Source of the DNA: Fictibacillus terranigra
GTDB taxonomy: Bacteria > Bacillota > Bacilli > Bacillales > Fictibacillaceae
NCBI RefSeq assembly: GCF_030412265.1
Contig: NZ_JAUHLN010000002.1
Location: forward strand, 682,001 to 746,000
Direction of reading: 5' to 3'
Length of the DNA: 64,000 nt
The notes under the pieces were generated by a model. The model searched no databases, was not told where the DNA came from, and worked only from the letters and a program-made list of their open reading frames with translations. The position numbers and the translations under genes are program-made. Within the stretch, counting starts at the first letter, position 1. Every line of letters begins with the position of its first letter. Below, one piece after another: positions 9,355 to 18,566 of this stretch.

Positions 9355-10165
9355 CTTTTGGCGTTCCTGCTTGAATCGTATCCAGAATTTCTTGATGTAA
9401 ACCGGGTTTTGCTGCAAAAATACTTGTTTTGCTTAACACATTCACATTAACGCCATCTATCGTTGAAATCGTTCCGCCTGCTTCCTGAATAAGAATATAC
9501 CCCGCTGCAAAGTCCCATGGTGATAGCCTCATCGTCATGTAGGCATCGAGTCTTCCACAGGCAACATAGGCCAATTCAATGGCGGCTGTTCCATAAGACC
9601 TGGTTCCACGAGATTTTCTTACAAGAGGAAGGAGCCGCTGGTGATCAATCTTACGGTTGGGTGTGATCCACGTGGCGTTTAAACCGATGACCGCTTTATC
9701 CAAGGTCACATTACTTAGCCGAGGAAGTTTTTCTTCATTTAAATGAAGTCCGTGTCCCTCAATGCAATGGAACAACTCGTTTCGTACAACATCGTAAATA
9801 AACGCTGCTTTTCCTTGCCCGTTATGAAAAATCGCTACCGAAATGGCAAAGTTGGCTTGCTGATGAACAAAGTTTGTTGTTCCATCAATGGGATCAATGA
9901 TCCAAACGGTCCCTTCAAGGTCACTCACCTCATCGCCGTAGCCTTCCTCACCCAGAACTTTATGGTCCGGGAATTCCTTTTTTATTTTATCGATAAAGAA
10001 CTTTTCAATGGCTTTATCCATATCCGTCACTAAATCGGCATAATGAGATTTATATGTAATGTTCAGCTCATTGGAGAATGAAAGCTTAATCACTTCTCCT
10101 GCTTCATACACCCAGTTCTTTGCGGTTCCGTATATGTCCTCGAGTTTTGTATTGTCCACTACCAT
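9344..10165 (-). CDS. suhB: Inositol-1-monophosphatase family protein
   Basis: 273-residue Mg-dependent, lithium-sensitive-type phosphatase; likely substrates are inositol monophosphate or related sugar phosphates in the cytoplasm. The metal-binding signature is intact: GEEGYGDE, WIIDPIDGTTNFVH and the C-terminal WDFAAGYILIQEAGG. Length is typical for SuhB/YktC. GGGAG precedes the ATG. It lies in the yktB-ykzI-yktC order known from B. subtilis. Transcription appears leftward together with the GNAT gene. Confidence 0.9.
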   Translation of the reverse strand: MVVDNTKLEDIYGTAKNWVYEAGEVIKLSFSNELNITYKSHYADLVTDMDKAIEKFFIDKIKKEFPDHKVLGEEGYGDEVSDLEGTVWIIDPIDGTTNFVHQQANFAISVAIFHNGQGKAAFIYDVVRNELFHCIEGHGLHLNEEKLPRLSNVTLDKAVIGLNATWITPNRKIDHQRLLPLVRKSRGTRSYGTAAIELAYVACGRLDAYMTMRLSPWDFAAGYILIQEAGGTISTIDGVNVNVLSKTSIFAAKPGLHQEILDTIQAGTPKDGE

Positions 10166-10265
10166 CAGCTCCCAGCGTCGTTCATTGTTTTATTATATGT
10201 TACCACTAGTCGTGCTTAACATAACCATACCACGCTCTTTTGTATGGATGAATAATTTATTCCCC

Positions 10266-10300
10266 AAAAAAAACGACCCTGCTATAGATCAGGTTCGTTT
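10266..10300 (-). terminator. Terminator after the ykzI-like gene
   Basis: AACGACCCTG / CAGGTTCGTT stem. On the minus strand it is followed by eight T. Confidence 0.83.
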
Positions 10301-10322
10301 TTTTACCCTGTGTCTGTTGTTA

Positions 10323-10511
10323 TCATGCTTCCAGTCTCACTAGTTCCTGGCGCAGTTTTTCCAGCTTGCGCTTGGATTCATTGATCTGCTTCGTATTTTT
10401 ATTTTGCAATGCTTCGAATAATGTTGCCAGTTCATAGTCGATTTCAAGCTTCAATACAGGTATTCTGCGTTCCGCGTCCGTTCTTTTTAATGTTTGAATG
10501 ACTTGTTTCAT
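10323..10511 (-). CDS. ykzI: YkzI-like small coiled protein
   Basis: 62-residue, strongly charged, almost wholly helical protein (KQINESKRKLEKLRQELVRLEA at the end looks like a coiled coil). The name comes mainly from position: between yktB and the suhB gene, where B. subtilis has ykzI. Start ATG follows AAGGATGTGTAAGG. Function unknown. Confidence 0.62.
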   Translation of the reverse strand: MKQVIQTLKRTDAERRIPVLKLEIDYELATLFEALQNKNTKQINESKRKLEKLRQELVRLEA

Positions 10512-10729
10512 ACCTTACACATCCTTTCTACCTTTTATAAGAATACTAAATATTCTGATTTTGGATATTGTCTTCTATCATATGATTGACTTTCACTTAA
10601 TGCAACCTTGATCTCTTTTTTAAAAAAAATTATATAAAAGTAACATATATTGCGGATTTTCTTTTTCAGCAACCGTTGTGGTAAACTACTAACCACGGTG
10701 AACAAAAAGTTCTATCAGGAGGAAATGCA

Positions 10730-11368
10730 ATGAGCTTTTCAGGATTTAAAAAAAATGATTTTTCAGTGTTTGCTATTGAGGGCCTTGAACCTCGAATGGA
10801 AAAACTAATCGAGCGGGTTCGCCCTAAGCTTGAAGATTTAGGCGGGCATTTTGCGTCAGAACTTTCTGCATTAACCGGAGAGGAAATGTTTTATCATGTG
10901 GCAAAACATGCCCGAAGAACAGTTAATCCGCCAAAAGATACTTGGGTAGCATTCTCGAGCAGTAAGAGAGGATACAAAAAACTTCCGCATTTTCAGATCG
11001 GTCTGTTTGAAACCCACGTATTTATCTGGTTTGCTGTGATATATGAGTCTCCCGTAAAAAAAGAGTATGCCGCTGCTCTCCAAAAAGAATTAAAAACAAT
11101 CAATGCCTCCATTCCAGATTACTTCGTCTGGTCTCAGGACCATATGAAACCTGAAGCGGTGCAGCACAGTGAGATGAAGAACGGAAATCTTTCAGGATTA
11201 GTGCGTTCTTTGGCAGAAGTAAAAAAAGCTGAACTGCTATGCGGGATTCACATACCTAAGGATGAGGCTATTCAGATGGACGGAAAGGCTTTTATTCAAA
11301 AAGCCGATTCTGTTTTCCGAACATTGATGCCCCTTTACGAGTTAAAGAAACAGGTTTATTCCGAGTAG
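10730..11368 (+). CDS. yktB: YktB family protein (UPF0637)
   Basis: 212-residue soluble protein of the UPF0637/YktB family, for which structures but no firm function are known. Family sequence is seen throughout, e.g. FSGFKKNDFSVFAIEGLEPRM at the start and RGYKKLPHFQIGLFETHVFIW in the middle. AGGAGG precedes the ATG. It is divergent from the ykzI-like gene with about 200 bp of shared promoter region. Confidence 0.87.
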   Translation: MSFSGFKKNDFSVFAIEGLEPRMEKLIERVRPKLEDLGGHFASELSALTGEEMFYHVAKHARRTVNPPKDTWVAFSSSKRGYKKLPHFQIGLFETHVFIWFAVIYESPVKKEYAAALQKELKTINASIPDYFVWSQDHMKPEAVQHSEMKNGNLSGLVRSLAEVKKAELLCGIHIPKDEAIQMDGKAFIQKADSVFRTLMPLYELKKQVYSE

Positions 11369-11466
11369 CGAATGGAGTGGCAGGAAGGGGAGAAGAAATT
11401 CCTCCTCTTCTTACCCTTAGTATATTGTTGAGAATAAAAAGTGTTTGGGTGGAACGTTCAATAATT

Positions 11467-12435
11467 TTATTTGATGAGCGCTCCCCATTTCTCTTTAATT
11501 TGCTCGGCTTCAGAAAGGATCCTGAGAAAAAGCTCTTCAACCGAAGGTACATCCTGAATTCTGCCCATGATTTGTCCAGCCCATCCAAAACCTTCGTCTG
11601 ATTCCCCTTCATAGATATATTTCATATTGCGTTTTCCGCTTATAAGATCTTTCATATCCTCATAACCTTTAGCTCTTTTCTCTTCTTCTAGTATAAATTC
11701 AGTCCAGCTGTTGCTGATCGCTCGTCCCGGTGCACCAAGCTTGCGTTTGATGACCACCGTCCCTGCTTCAGTTCCTTTAACGAGTGCTTCCTTATATAAT
11801 GGATGCGCATGCTCACATTCCCTTGTGGCGATGAATCTGGTGCCCATTTCTACCCCTTCGGCACCAAGTGCCAACGCGGCCATCAGACCTCTTCCGTCAC
11901 CGATTCCGCCAGAAGCGATAACAGGGATGGAAACAGCATCAGCCACTTGGGGTATAAGCACCATCGTACCGACATCGTCTTTTCCAATATGCCCTCCGCC
12001 TTCCTGGCCAACAACCAAGACAGCATCCGCTCCCAGCTGCTCAGCTTTTACCGCCTGTCGCGTGGAGGCGACTAGAACAAGTTTCTTTACTTCCACTCCC
12101 TGTAAAATATCGAATATGCCTGAAGGGTTGCCTCCCGTCATGCTGATTACTGGAACTTTCTCTTCAACAGCAGCTCCCACCATATGGTGAAAAGGCCTTC
12201 CATGCTGCCCGATTGCAAAATTAACCCCGAAAGGGCTGGCCGTCATTTTTTTTGTTTTTCTAATCTCCTCTTTTAATGCTTGTGGTGAATCGAGAGACAT
12301 GGCCGTAATTTGTCCTAGCCCGCCAGCGTTTGAAACGGCCGCCGCAAGTCCAGAATAAGCAAGATAGGCCAGCCCTCCCTGAATGATGGGATAACGAATT
12401 CCCAATAACTCTGTTACTTTTGTTTGTATTTCCAT
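11467..12435 (-). CDS. Nitronate monooxygenase / FabK-like flavoprotein
   Basis: 322-residue FMN-dependent TIM-barrel enzyme of the 2-nitropropane dioxygenase superfamily. It either oxidises alkyl nitronates (detoxification) or reduces enoyl-ACP (FabK); the sequence alone does not decide. Seen are the N-terminal YPIIQGGLAYLA, the GADAVLVVGQEGGGHIG phosphate-binding strand, and PVIASGGIGDGRGLMAALALGAEGVEMGTRF. The start at 12435 gives the usual MEIQTKVTELLG beginning; an upstream extension is Lys-rich and lacks a site. It is convergent with yktB and divergent from speA. Confidence 0.85.
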   Translation of the reverse strand: MEIQTKVTELLGIRYPIIQGGLAYLAYSGLAAAVSNAGGLGQITAMSLDSPQALKEEIRKTKKMTASPFGVNFAIGQHGRPFHHMVGAAVEEKVPVISMTGGNPSGIFDILQGVEVKKLVLVASTRQAVKAEQLGADAVLVVGQEGGGHIGKDDVGTMVLIPQVADAVSIPVIASGGIGDGRGLMAALALGAEGVEMGTRFIATRECEHAHPLYKEALVKGTEAGTVVIKRKLGAPGRAISNSWTEFILEEEKRAKGYEDMKDLISGKRNMKYIYEGESDEGFGWAGQIMGRIQDVPSVEELFLRILSEAEQIKEKWGALIK

Positions 12436-12565
12436 ATTGCGTCCCCAGCCTTTCTTTTTTTTTATTCTTTGCATACAAAACCGTTAGAATCTGATATACT
12501 TCTTTTGTTTTACTATGTATTTTCATGAGGTAAAGATTATTTTTATTATAGATGAGGTGTCAAAA

Positions 12566-14041
12566 TTGTCACAACACGAAACTCCTTTATTTACCGGATT
12601 AAAAGAACACGCAAAACGAAATCCCTATCAGTTTCATATCCCTGGCCATAAAAAAGGCTATGGTATGGACCCTGAGTTCAGGGAATTTATGGGTGAGAAC
12701 GCCCTGTCCATAGATTTGATCAACATCGCTCCACTTGATGACCTCCACCATCCGAAAGGCATGATTAAAAAGGCTCAGGACTTGGCAGCACAGGCATTTG
12801 GTGCTGACCATACCTTCTTTTCTGTTCAAGGAACAAGCGGAGCAATCATGACGATGATCATGTCAGTCGTTTCTCCCGGTGATAAAATCATTGTTCCGCG
12901 CAACGTTCATAAGTCGATCATGACAGCCATCGTATTCTCTGGAGCGACACCCGTGTTTATTCACCCAGAGATTGACAGGGAGCTTGGTATTTCACATGGC
13001 ATCACTCCTCAAAGCGTTAAGAGGGCTTTGGAACAGAATCCCGACGCTAAAGGGGTACTCGTCATTAACCCCACATATTACGGGATTTCAGCGAACCTAA
13101 GCGAGATTGTTGAAATCGCCCATAGCTATGATGTACCTGTCCTGGTCGACGAAGCCCACGGTGTACTAATTCACTTTCATGACAAAATGCCCCTCTCTGC
13201 CATGCAAGCTGGAGCAGATATGGCTGCGACGTCAGTTCACAAGCTGGGCGGATCACTTACCGGCAGCTCTATCCTTAACATTAAAGAAGGCCTTGTTTCA
13301 GCCAAAAGGGTGCAAACGATCCTGAGTATGCTCACGACCACTTCAACGTCCTATATTTTGCTTGCCTCACTTGATACTGCTAGAAAGCGTCTGGCTACTG
13401 AGGGATACAGCATCATTGAAAAAACGATTAAACTGGCAAATGCAGCACGGGAAAAAATCAATAAAATTCCACGCCTTTATTGTGTCGGAGAGGAAATTCT
13501 GGGCAAAGAAGCGACTTACGACATCGATCCGACCAAACTGCTTATTTCTGTGAAAGAGCTTGGCATAACGGGTTACGACGCTGAGGTATGGCTTCGAGAG
13601 GAACATAATATAGAAGTGGAACTATCCGACCTTTATAACATCCTTTGCTTGATCACAACAGCAGATCATGAGAAGAATATCATGGTTTTAGTTCATGCGC
13701 TCGAAGAAATGTCACGCCATTTTGACAATGCAGGCGAAAAAGCAGCACAGGCAATGCCTGTCCACGTCCCCGATATTCCTGTACTTGCATTATCACCACG
13801 TGATGCTTTTTACGCAGATACAGAGAGTGTGCCTTTCGAAGAATCTGCAGGCAGGATCATTGCTGAATTTATTATGGTATATCCGCCAGGTATTCCTATA
13901 TTTATTCCGGGTGAGATCATTACTCAAGATAATCTTGACTATATAAAAGAAACCATCGAAGCAGGCCTTCCAGTACAAGGTCCTGAAGATCCCGAATTAG
14001 GAATGCTAAAAGTGATAAAAGAGCACATTGCCATACGATAG
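12566..14041 (+). CDS. speA: Biosynthetic arginine decarboxylase SpeA (fold-type I)
   Basis: 491-residue PLP enzyme of the Orn/Lys/Arg decarboxylase family that turns arginine into agmatine for polyamine synthesis. Landmarks: QFHIPGHKKG at the start, the PLP lysine in SVHKLGGSLTGSS, and the C-terminal motif VYPPGIPIFIPGE. The start is a TTG (MSQHETPLFTGL) six bases after GAGGTG. The upstream in-frame ATG would include the ribosome site. It aligns along its length with B. subtilis SpeA (490 aa as recalled). It ends at a strong terminator. Confidence 0.93.
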   Translation: MSQHETPLFTGLKEHAKRNPYQFHIPGHKKGYGMDPEFREFMGENALSIDLINIAPLDDLHHPKGMIKKAQDLAAQAFGADHTFFSVQGTSGAIMTMIMSVVSPGDKIIVPRNVHKSIMTAIVFSGATPVFIHPEIDRELGISHGITPQSVKRALEQNPDAKGVLVINPTYYGISANLSEIVEIAHSYDVPVLVDEAHGVLIHFHDKMPLSAMQAGADMAATSVHKLGGSLTGSSILNIKEGLVSAKRVQTILSMLTTTSTSYILLASLDTARKRLATEGYSIIEKTIKLANAAREKINKIPRLYCVGEEILGKEATYDIDPTKLLISVKELGITGYDAEVWLREEHNIEVELSDLYNILCLITTADHEKNIMVLVHALEEMSRHFDNAGEKAAQAMPVHVPDIPVLALSPRDAFYADTESVPFEESAGRIIAEFIMVYPPGIPIFIPGEIITQDNLDYIKETIEAGLPVQGPEDPELGMLKVIKEHIAIR

Positions 14042-14055
14042 TGCATTTTTAAAAT

Positions 14056-14087
14056 GGCCAGGACATTTGATGTCCTGGCCTTTTTTT
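14056..14087 (+). terminator. Terminator after speA
   Basis: Perfect 10-bp stem GGCCAGGACA / TGTCCTGGCC followed by eight T. Confidence 0.95.
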
Positions 14088-14129
14088 TATGTTATGATTA
14101 TGTCAGCCTGTTGATCCACTTCAAGATTT

Positions 14130-14170
14130 GTTTTAAAAAGAAAATACCTTGGATTCATCCAAGGTATTTT
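14130..14170 (-). terminator. Terminator of the SR1 RNA
   Basis: Perfect 12-bp arms AAAATACCTTGG (14141-14152) and CCAAGGTATTTT (14159-14170). On the minus strand the stem runs into TTTTCTTTTT. Confidence 0.88.
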
Positions 14171-14177
14171 GTCTAAC

Positions 14178-14300
14178 CTATTTTTGTTCAACATTATGAT
14201 TCGAACAGTTTGGACATTTATCTGCGTAAAGCTTTGTTACCTTTTCATCCTCAAAATGTTCAATCGTGCTATCACATGTTTGGCAAATGATTTCTCCCAT
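14178..14300 (-). CDS. sr1P: SR1P, GapA-binding small peptide
   Basis: 40-residue peptide MGEIICQTCDSTIEHFEDEK... with two Cys pairs (CQTC and CPNC), read from within the SR1-type RNA. SR1P of B. subtilis binds glyceraldehyde-3-phosphate dehydrogenase GapA and promotes its interaction with RNase J1. The N-terminal pattern MGxIxCQxC...FEDEKVT is shared. An AAGGAG ribosome site stands 8 bases upstream. It is too short for most gene callers. Confidence 0.85.
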   Translation of the reverse strand: MGEIICQTCDSTIEHFEDEKVTKLYADKCPNCSNHNVEQK

Positions 14301-14320
14301 CTCAAAACATCTCCTTTTCA

Positions 14321-14334
14321 TGTAAGCGCTTTTA
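14321..14334. promoter_or_regulatory. Candidate cre (CcpA) site at the SR1 start
   Basis: TGTAAGCGCTTTTA resembles the cre consensus (ARCGNWWWC core). It lies just downstream of the predicted SR1 transcription start. CcpA influences SR1 in B. subtilis. Binding here is an inference. Confidence 0.55.
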
Positions 14335-14345
14335 TTCTTATCTCT

Positions 14346-14374
14346 ATAATATTATGTCACATTGATATTGTCAA
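14346..14374 (-). promoter_or_regulatory. SigA promoter of SR1 with an overlapping CcpN-like box
   Basis: TTGACA, a 17-base spacer, then TATTAT. Inside the spacer, on the minus strand, TGTGACATAAT (14351-14361) matches the recalled CcpN consensus TRTGHYATAYW at 10 of 11 positions. CcpN represses SR1 during glycolytic growth in B. subtilis. Confidence 0.75.
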
Positions 14375-14411
14375 CCACCATTAGCATAACACATTAAAAT
14401 ATTTATGATGA

Positions 14412-14711
14412 TTATTCGTATTGCTCATATGCAGGTATTGATGGTACGGATTCTTCAAAGAAAAGAGAAAGATCTTTTGCTTCATCCAGTGAGTGGATAT
14501 TAAACACCTTCTGCAAGTACTCATAATTCTGAAGATCATTGGCATCAAGAAGAGATGACCGTCCAGTCTGCATACAAACAACTAATGGTTTACCAAAGAA
14601 CATGTTCGTATGAATGATGCCAAAGTCATAACGGACATGTTCCGTTGTAAAGCCCACAAACCGAACATTAACGTTCTCATGTTCATCGTAAAGTTTTTCG
14701 AATACTTCCAC
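14412..14711 (-). CDS. DUF3055 family protein
   Basis: 99-residue soluble protein conserved in Bacillaceae as DUF3055; function unknown. Characteristic stretches are VRFVGFTTEHVRYDFGIIHTN and FFGKPLVVCMQTGRSSLL. Start is GTG at 14711, five bases after GGAGGGG. It lies directly upstream of the SR1 gene on the same strand but is separated from it by the SR1 promoter. Confidence 0.82.
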   Translation of the reverse strand: MEVFEKLYDEHENVNVRFVGFTTEHVRYDFGIIHTNMFFGKPLVVCMQTGRSSLLDANDLQNYEYLQKVFNIHSLDEAKDLSLFFEESVPSIPAYEQYE

Positions 14712-14944
14712 AGAAACCCCTCCTTGAGTATGATTTTGAAGCGGGCCGCTATGTTTGCAGTATATAACAACTATATTCCCTGAAATGTGTTTTATAACAC
14801 TCTTAATTTGTATCTTTTTCCCTTCCTGTTTCTTAATTAAACCTTTTTAAGCCGTATTGTCAAAATTTTTAAAATAATGTTAAATTAGATAATAAGAATA
14901 GACAAGCTCGCCATTGGCTAAATCAGGGAAAGCGGGGTCTTAAA

Positions 14945-15367
14945 TTGCAGCAGCATGCTTATATCAAACTCGTACCGTCATCAAAGCAACAATCCATCAC
15001 GACTGATGAAGTAAAGCAACTTTTTTATTATTACAAGGATATAACTTCCAAGACAGGCACACAGCTAGGATGGGAATATGAACAATCGGCATTTCCATAT
15101 TCCCTGGAAGAAAAAAGGGAAGGCAAGGAACGATGGTTTTATCTGAAGGGGACTGACAAACAGAAATATAAGTACATAATGGTAGGATTAGATTCAGAGG
15201 TAACAGAAGGAACAAACACCTCCTACATTCAAGTGACTTTACCAGAAGGGTTTACACATGGAGATAAAGGAAAAGCCAATGAATTCTGTAAGTTCATGGC
15301 GAAGCAGCTTGACGGCGAATTGCATTTATTTAACGGCAGAGTGATGTATTACTATAAACGAAAGTAA
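14945..15367 (+). CDS. DUF1885 family protein
   Basis: 140-residue soluble protein. The opening AYIKLVPSSKQQSITTDEVKQLFYYYKDIT and LGWEYEQSAFPY fit the DUF1885 family, whose Geobacillus member has a solved structure but no known role. Start is TTG, since no ATG is in frame nearby; upstream sequence AGCGGGGTC is a weak ribosome site. It is divergent from the DUF3055 gene. Confidence 0.75.
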   Translation: MQQHAYIKLVPSSKQQSITTDEVKQLFYYYKDITSKTGTQLGWEYEQSAFPYSLEEKREGKERWFYLKGTDKQKYKYIMVGLDSEVTEGTNTSYIQVTLPEGFTHGDKGKANEFCKFMAKQLDGELHLFNGRVMYYYKRK

Positions 15368-15396
15368 ACATCCTAATAAGAGGGCCTTTGTACGGA

Positions 15397-15654
15397 TCAT
15401 AATGGATTAAACGTTCCAAACAGCAGCATTGTCCACTTGGCCAGCAAAAATAAAGCGGTGGACAAAATGGTGCTTTTTAGTGCCATTGTCCTTTTTTGGC
15501 ACAAGGTATGGGACAGCAGATAGGAAAGATATAAAAACATAAGAAACAATACAACCTCAAAGAACACTCGGTCATGTCTGGATAATTGAATCACGGTAAA
15601 ATATCCGGTCCAAAGAACACAATGCACTGGAATAATGAACAGAAACCATTTCAT
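15397..15654 (-). CDS. Small membrane protein
   Basis: 85 residues with about three hydrophobic segments (WFLFIIPVHCVLWTGYF, FFEVVLFLMFLYLSYLL and ILSTALFLLAKWTMLLFG). No family recognised. A textbook AGGAGGGG ribosome site precedes the ATG, the main evidence that it is real. It is convergent with the DUF1885 gene and lies downstream of pdhD, beyond its terminator. Confidence 0.65.
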   Translation of the reverse strand: MKWFLFIIPVHCVLWTGYFTVIQLSRHDRVFFEVVLFLMFLYLSYLLSHTLCQKRTMALKSTILSTALFLLAKWTMLLFGTFNPL

Positions 15655-15703
15655 CTTAATACCCCTCCTATCCTACATTATGCTGTAGTTGAACCGGTCA
15701 AAA

Positions 15704-15739
15704 CTAAAAAAGCCTTCCCTGTATATCGGGAAGGCTTTT
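15704..15739 (-). terminator. Terminator of the pdhABCD operon
   Basis: AAGCCTTCCC / GGGAAGGCTT stem; on the minus strand it is followed by TTTTTTAG. Confidence 0.92.
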
Positions 15740-15748
15740 CATATACGA

Positions 15749-17161
15749 TTACTTAACGATGTGGATTGGAGATCCAAGAGCTACCTCAGCAGCCTCCATG
15801 GAGATTTCTCCGAAAGTTGGATGGGCATGGATAGTCATAGCAATATCTTCTGCTGTCATTCCAGCTTCGATGGCCAATCCAAGCTCAGCGATCATATCTG
15901 ATGCATTACCGCCTGCAATTTGCGCTCCAAGAAGCAATCCGTCTTCTTTTCTCGTAATTAGCTTCATGAATCCGTCGGTTTCATTCATGGAAAGAGCACG
16001 GCCGTTAGCCGCGAATGGGAACTTGGACGCTTTCACGTCAAATCCAGCTTCTTTTGCACTCTTCTCATCATAACCGACAGTTGCTAGTTCAGGATCGGTA
16101 AATACAACCGCTGGAATAGCAAGATAGTCAATTTCAGAAGGATGTCCGCTGATCGCTTCAGCAGCAATTTTTCCTTCGTATGATGCTTTATGGGCAAGAG
16201 CTGGCCCTTCTACGATATCACCAATCGCATAAATGCCTTTTACACTGGTTTGAGCTTGCTTATCGATCTTAATCAATCCGCGTTCAGTCATTTCGATTCC
16301 AACTTGCTCAAGACCAAGTTCCTCTGTGTTTGGACGGCGTCCAACCGTTACCAATACATAATCCGCTTCAAATGTTTTTGTTTCACCTTTAATTTCAGCC
16401 GTAACAGTAACTCCGTCTTTCGTTTCTTCAACGCCTTTAGCAAGAGCTTCTGTAAAGATTTCTACATTGCCTTTTTTCTTCAAGCGTTTTGAAACGACTT
16501 GGCTCATCTGCTTTTCGAACCCTGGAAGAATCTGTTTGCTTCCTTCAAGCACAGTAATCTCTGTACCAAAGTTAGCAAAAGCTGTTCCAAGCTCCATACC
16601 GATGTAGCCTCCGCCGATAACCACCATTTTCTTCGGTACTTCTTGCAGAGCAAGAGCACCAGTTGAAGAAATCACACGGTCACTCCATTTGAATCCGGGA
16701 ATTTCAATCGGACGGGAACCAGTTGCAATGATACAGTTTTTGAACGTGTAGGTTTGAGATGATTTCTCATCCATGATACGAACGGTGTTTTCGTTGACAA
16801 AATAAGCTTCACCACGAATAATTTCAGCTTTATTGCCTTTAAGCAATCCTTGAACACCAGTAGTCAATTTCTTGACGATACCAGATTTCCATTCCTGAAC
16901 CTTAGAAAAATCTACAGTAACATTGTCTGCTTTAATCCCCATGTCATCAGAATGCTTCGCGTGTTCAACACGATGGCCGGCATTGATCAATGCTTTAGAA
17001 GGAATACATCCTACGTTTAAGCAAACACCGCCCATTTCGCCTCTTTCTGCTACAGCTACCTTTTGGCCAAGCTGAGCTGCACGGATGGCTGCCACATATC
17101 CCCCTGGGCCAGATCCTATAACAAGTGTGTCTAATTCAATCGGAAAATCACCTACAACCAT
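15749..17161 (-). CDS. pdhD: Dihydrolipoyl dehydrogenase (E3)
   Basis: 470-residue FAD/NAD flavoprotein that reoxidises the lipoyl arm of the pyruvate (and other 2-oxoacid) dehydrogenase complexes. Seen are the FAD-binding [17 protein letters not shown], the redox-active disulfide [15 protein letters not shown], the NAD site [13 protein letters not shown], and the dimer-interface HAHPTFGE with the catalytic His. It is the last gene of the leftward pdhA-B-C-D operon and lies 5 bp after pdhC. Confidence 0.96.
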   Translation of the reverse strand: MVVGDFPIELDTLVIGSGPGGYVAAIRAAQLGQKVAVAERGEMGGVCLNVGCIPSKALINAGHRVEHAKHSDDMGIKADNVTVDFSKVQEWKSGIVKKLTTGVQGLLKGNKAEIIRGEAYFVNENTVRIMDEKSSQTYTFKNCIIATGSRPIEIPGFKWSDRVISSTGALALQEVPKKMVVIGGGYIGMELGTAFANFGTEITVLEGSKQILPGFEKQMSQVVSKRLKKKGNVEIFTEALAKGVEETKDGVTVTAEIKGETKTFEADYVLVTVGRRPNTEELGLEQVGIEMTERGLIKIDKQAQTSVKGIYAIGDIVEGPALAHKASYEGKIAAEAISGHPSEIDYLAIPAVVFTDPELATVGYDEKSAKEAGFDVKASKFPFAANGRALSMNETDGFMKLITRKEDGLLLGAQIAGGNASDMIAELGLAIEAGMTAEDIAMTIHAHPTFGEISMEAAEVALGSPIHIVK

Positions 17162-17166
17162 TTTCT

Positions 17167-18468
17167 CTACGCCTCCATTACTAAAAGTTGTGGATCATTC
17201 AACAAACGTTTAATATGATTCATTGCGTTTTGAGCAGTTACACCATCAATTAAACGGTGGTCAAAGCTTAATGATAACGCAAGAACTGGTGCTACGACAA
17301 CTTCTCCGTTTTTCACCACTGCTTTTTCTGCAATACGGCCAATTCCAAGAATGGCAACTTCAGGGTGGTTGATGACCGGAGTAAACCATTGTCCCCCAGC
17401 AGAACCGATGTTGGAGATGGTTACAGAACCGCCCTTCATTTCATCTGCAGAAAGCTTTCCGTCACGGGCTTTGACAGCCAGTTCGTTGATTTCAGCAGAA
17501 ATTTTGAAGATGGATTTGCGGTCAGCATCTTTAACAACAGGAACCATAAGCCCGTTATCTGTATCCGCAGCAATTCCGATATTGTAATAGTTTTTCCAAA
17601 CGATTTCTTCGTTCGCATCATCGATGGACGCATTGATTGCAGGGAATTCACGCGCAGCAGAAACCAAGGCTTTCACTACATATGGAAGGTAAGTAAGCTT
17701 GATTCCTTTATCAGCTGCAGCTTGCTTGAATTTCTTGCGGTGTGCAACAAGCTCAGTCACATCGATTTCATCCATCAAAGTGACGTGCGGAGCTGTATGC
17801 TTGGAATTAACCATTGCTTTAGCAATGACTTTGCGGACACCTTTAAGCTTTTCACGGGTCTCATTTTGGCCTGCAGGAATAGCTTTAGGAGCTTCTTTTG
17901 CTGCAGGTCCTTCAGCAGCTGTTTCTTTCGGAGCATCCTGAGCTTGAGTATCCGCATCACCGCTTAAGTACTTGTCGATATCTTCCTTCATTACGCGTCC
18001 GTTGTCACCTGATCCTGAAACCTTACGGATTTCAACACCTTTTTCACGAGCATATTTGCGTACGGAAGGCATGGCGATCACTCGCTTGCTTTCATCAACT
18101 GGCTCGTCCGAAGCTGCCTCATTTTTTGGTGCCTCTTGTTTAGGAGCTTCTTCTGCAGCTGGTTTCTTCTCTTCTTCAGCTTTTGGCTGTTCAGGAGTGT
18201 CATCACCATGTGCAGATGGTGGCGGCTCACTTTCAGATTCAATCGTAACGAGAACATCTCCAACAACAGAAACTGTTCCCTCTTCAACTTTTACTTCCAG
18301 AATTTTACCGTCAACCGGCGACGGAATTTCTACTACTGCTTTATCATTCTGAACTTCCAGCAGGATATCGTCTTCTTTTACTTCATCTCCCGCTTTAACA
18401 AACCATTTTACAATTTCGCCTTCGTGGATACCTTCACCGATATCGGGAAGCCTAAATTCAAATGCCAC
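17167..18468 (-). CDS. pdhC: Pyruvate dehydrogenase E2, dihydrolipoyl acetyltransferase
   Basis: 433-residue core of the complex: transfers the acetyl group from lipoate to CoA. One lipoyl domain (lipoylated Lys in [11 protein letters not shown], about residue 42) is followed by an Ala/Pro/Glu-rich linker. Then come the E1/E3-binding domain ([20 protein letters not shown]) and the catalytic domain with [15 protein letters not shown]. Start is GTG at 18468 ([13 protein letters not shown]), 8 bases after GGAGG. It is separated from pdhB by about 100 bp containing a large hairpin. Confidence 0.95.
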   Translation of the reverse strand: MAFEFRLPDIGEGIHEGEIVKWFVKAGDEVKEDDILLEVQNDKAVVEIPSPVDGKILEVKVEEGTVSVVGDVLVTIESESEPPPSAHGDDTPEQPKAEEEKKPAAEEAPKQEAPKNEAASDEPVDESKRVIAMPSVRKYAREKGVEIRKVSGSGDNGRVMKEDIDKYLSGDADTQAQDAPKETAAEGPAAKEAPKAIPAGQNETREKLKGVRKVIAKAMVNSKHTAPHVTLMDEIDVTELVAHRKKFKQAAADKGIKLTYLPYVVKALVSAAREFPAINASIDDANEEIVWKNYYNIGIAADTDNGLMVPVVKDADRKSIFKISAEINELAVKARDGKLSADEMKGGSVTISNIGSAGGQWFTPVINHPEVAILGIGRIAEKAVVKNGEVVVAPVLALSLSFDHRLIDGVTAQNAMNHIKRLLNDPQLLVMEA

Positions 18469-18518
18469 TAACAACGCCTCCTATAGTAAAAATTAATCAT
18501 ATTTCAAGGGATAAAATG

Positions 18519-18551
18519 CTGAAAAAGAAATCGGCAAGATTTCTTTTTCAG
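18519..18551. repeat. Strong hairpin between pdhB and pdhC
   Basis: Perfect 14-bp arms, CTGAAAAAGAAATC (18519-18532) and its complement (18538-18551), with a 5-base loop. On the minus strand it is not followed by a clear T run, so it may be a processing or partial-termination signal rather than a full terminator. Confidence 0.8.
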
Positions 18552-18566
18552 TCCTGTTGTTCAGCA

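Larger units (their letters stand above)
14133..14338 (-). ncRNA. SR1-type dual-function small RNA
   Basis: A transcript of about 205 nt is predicted from the promoter at 14346-14374 to the terminator at 14141-14170. In B. subtilis SR1 lies between speA and the pdh operon. It base-pairs with ahrC mRNA and also encodes SR1P, which binds GapA. Here the position, size and encoded peptide match. The base-pairing targets were not examined. The 5' end is an estimate, about 8 bases after the -10 box. Confidence 0.8.
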
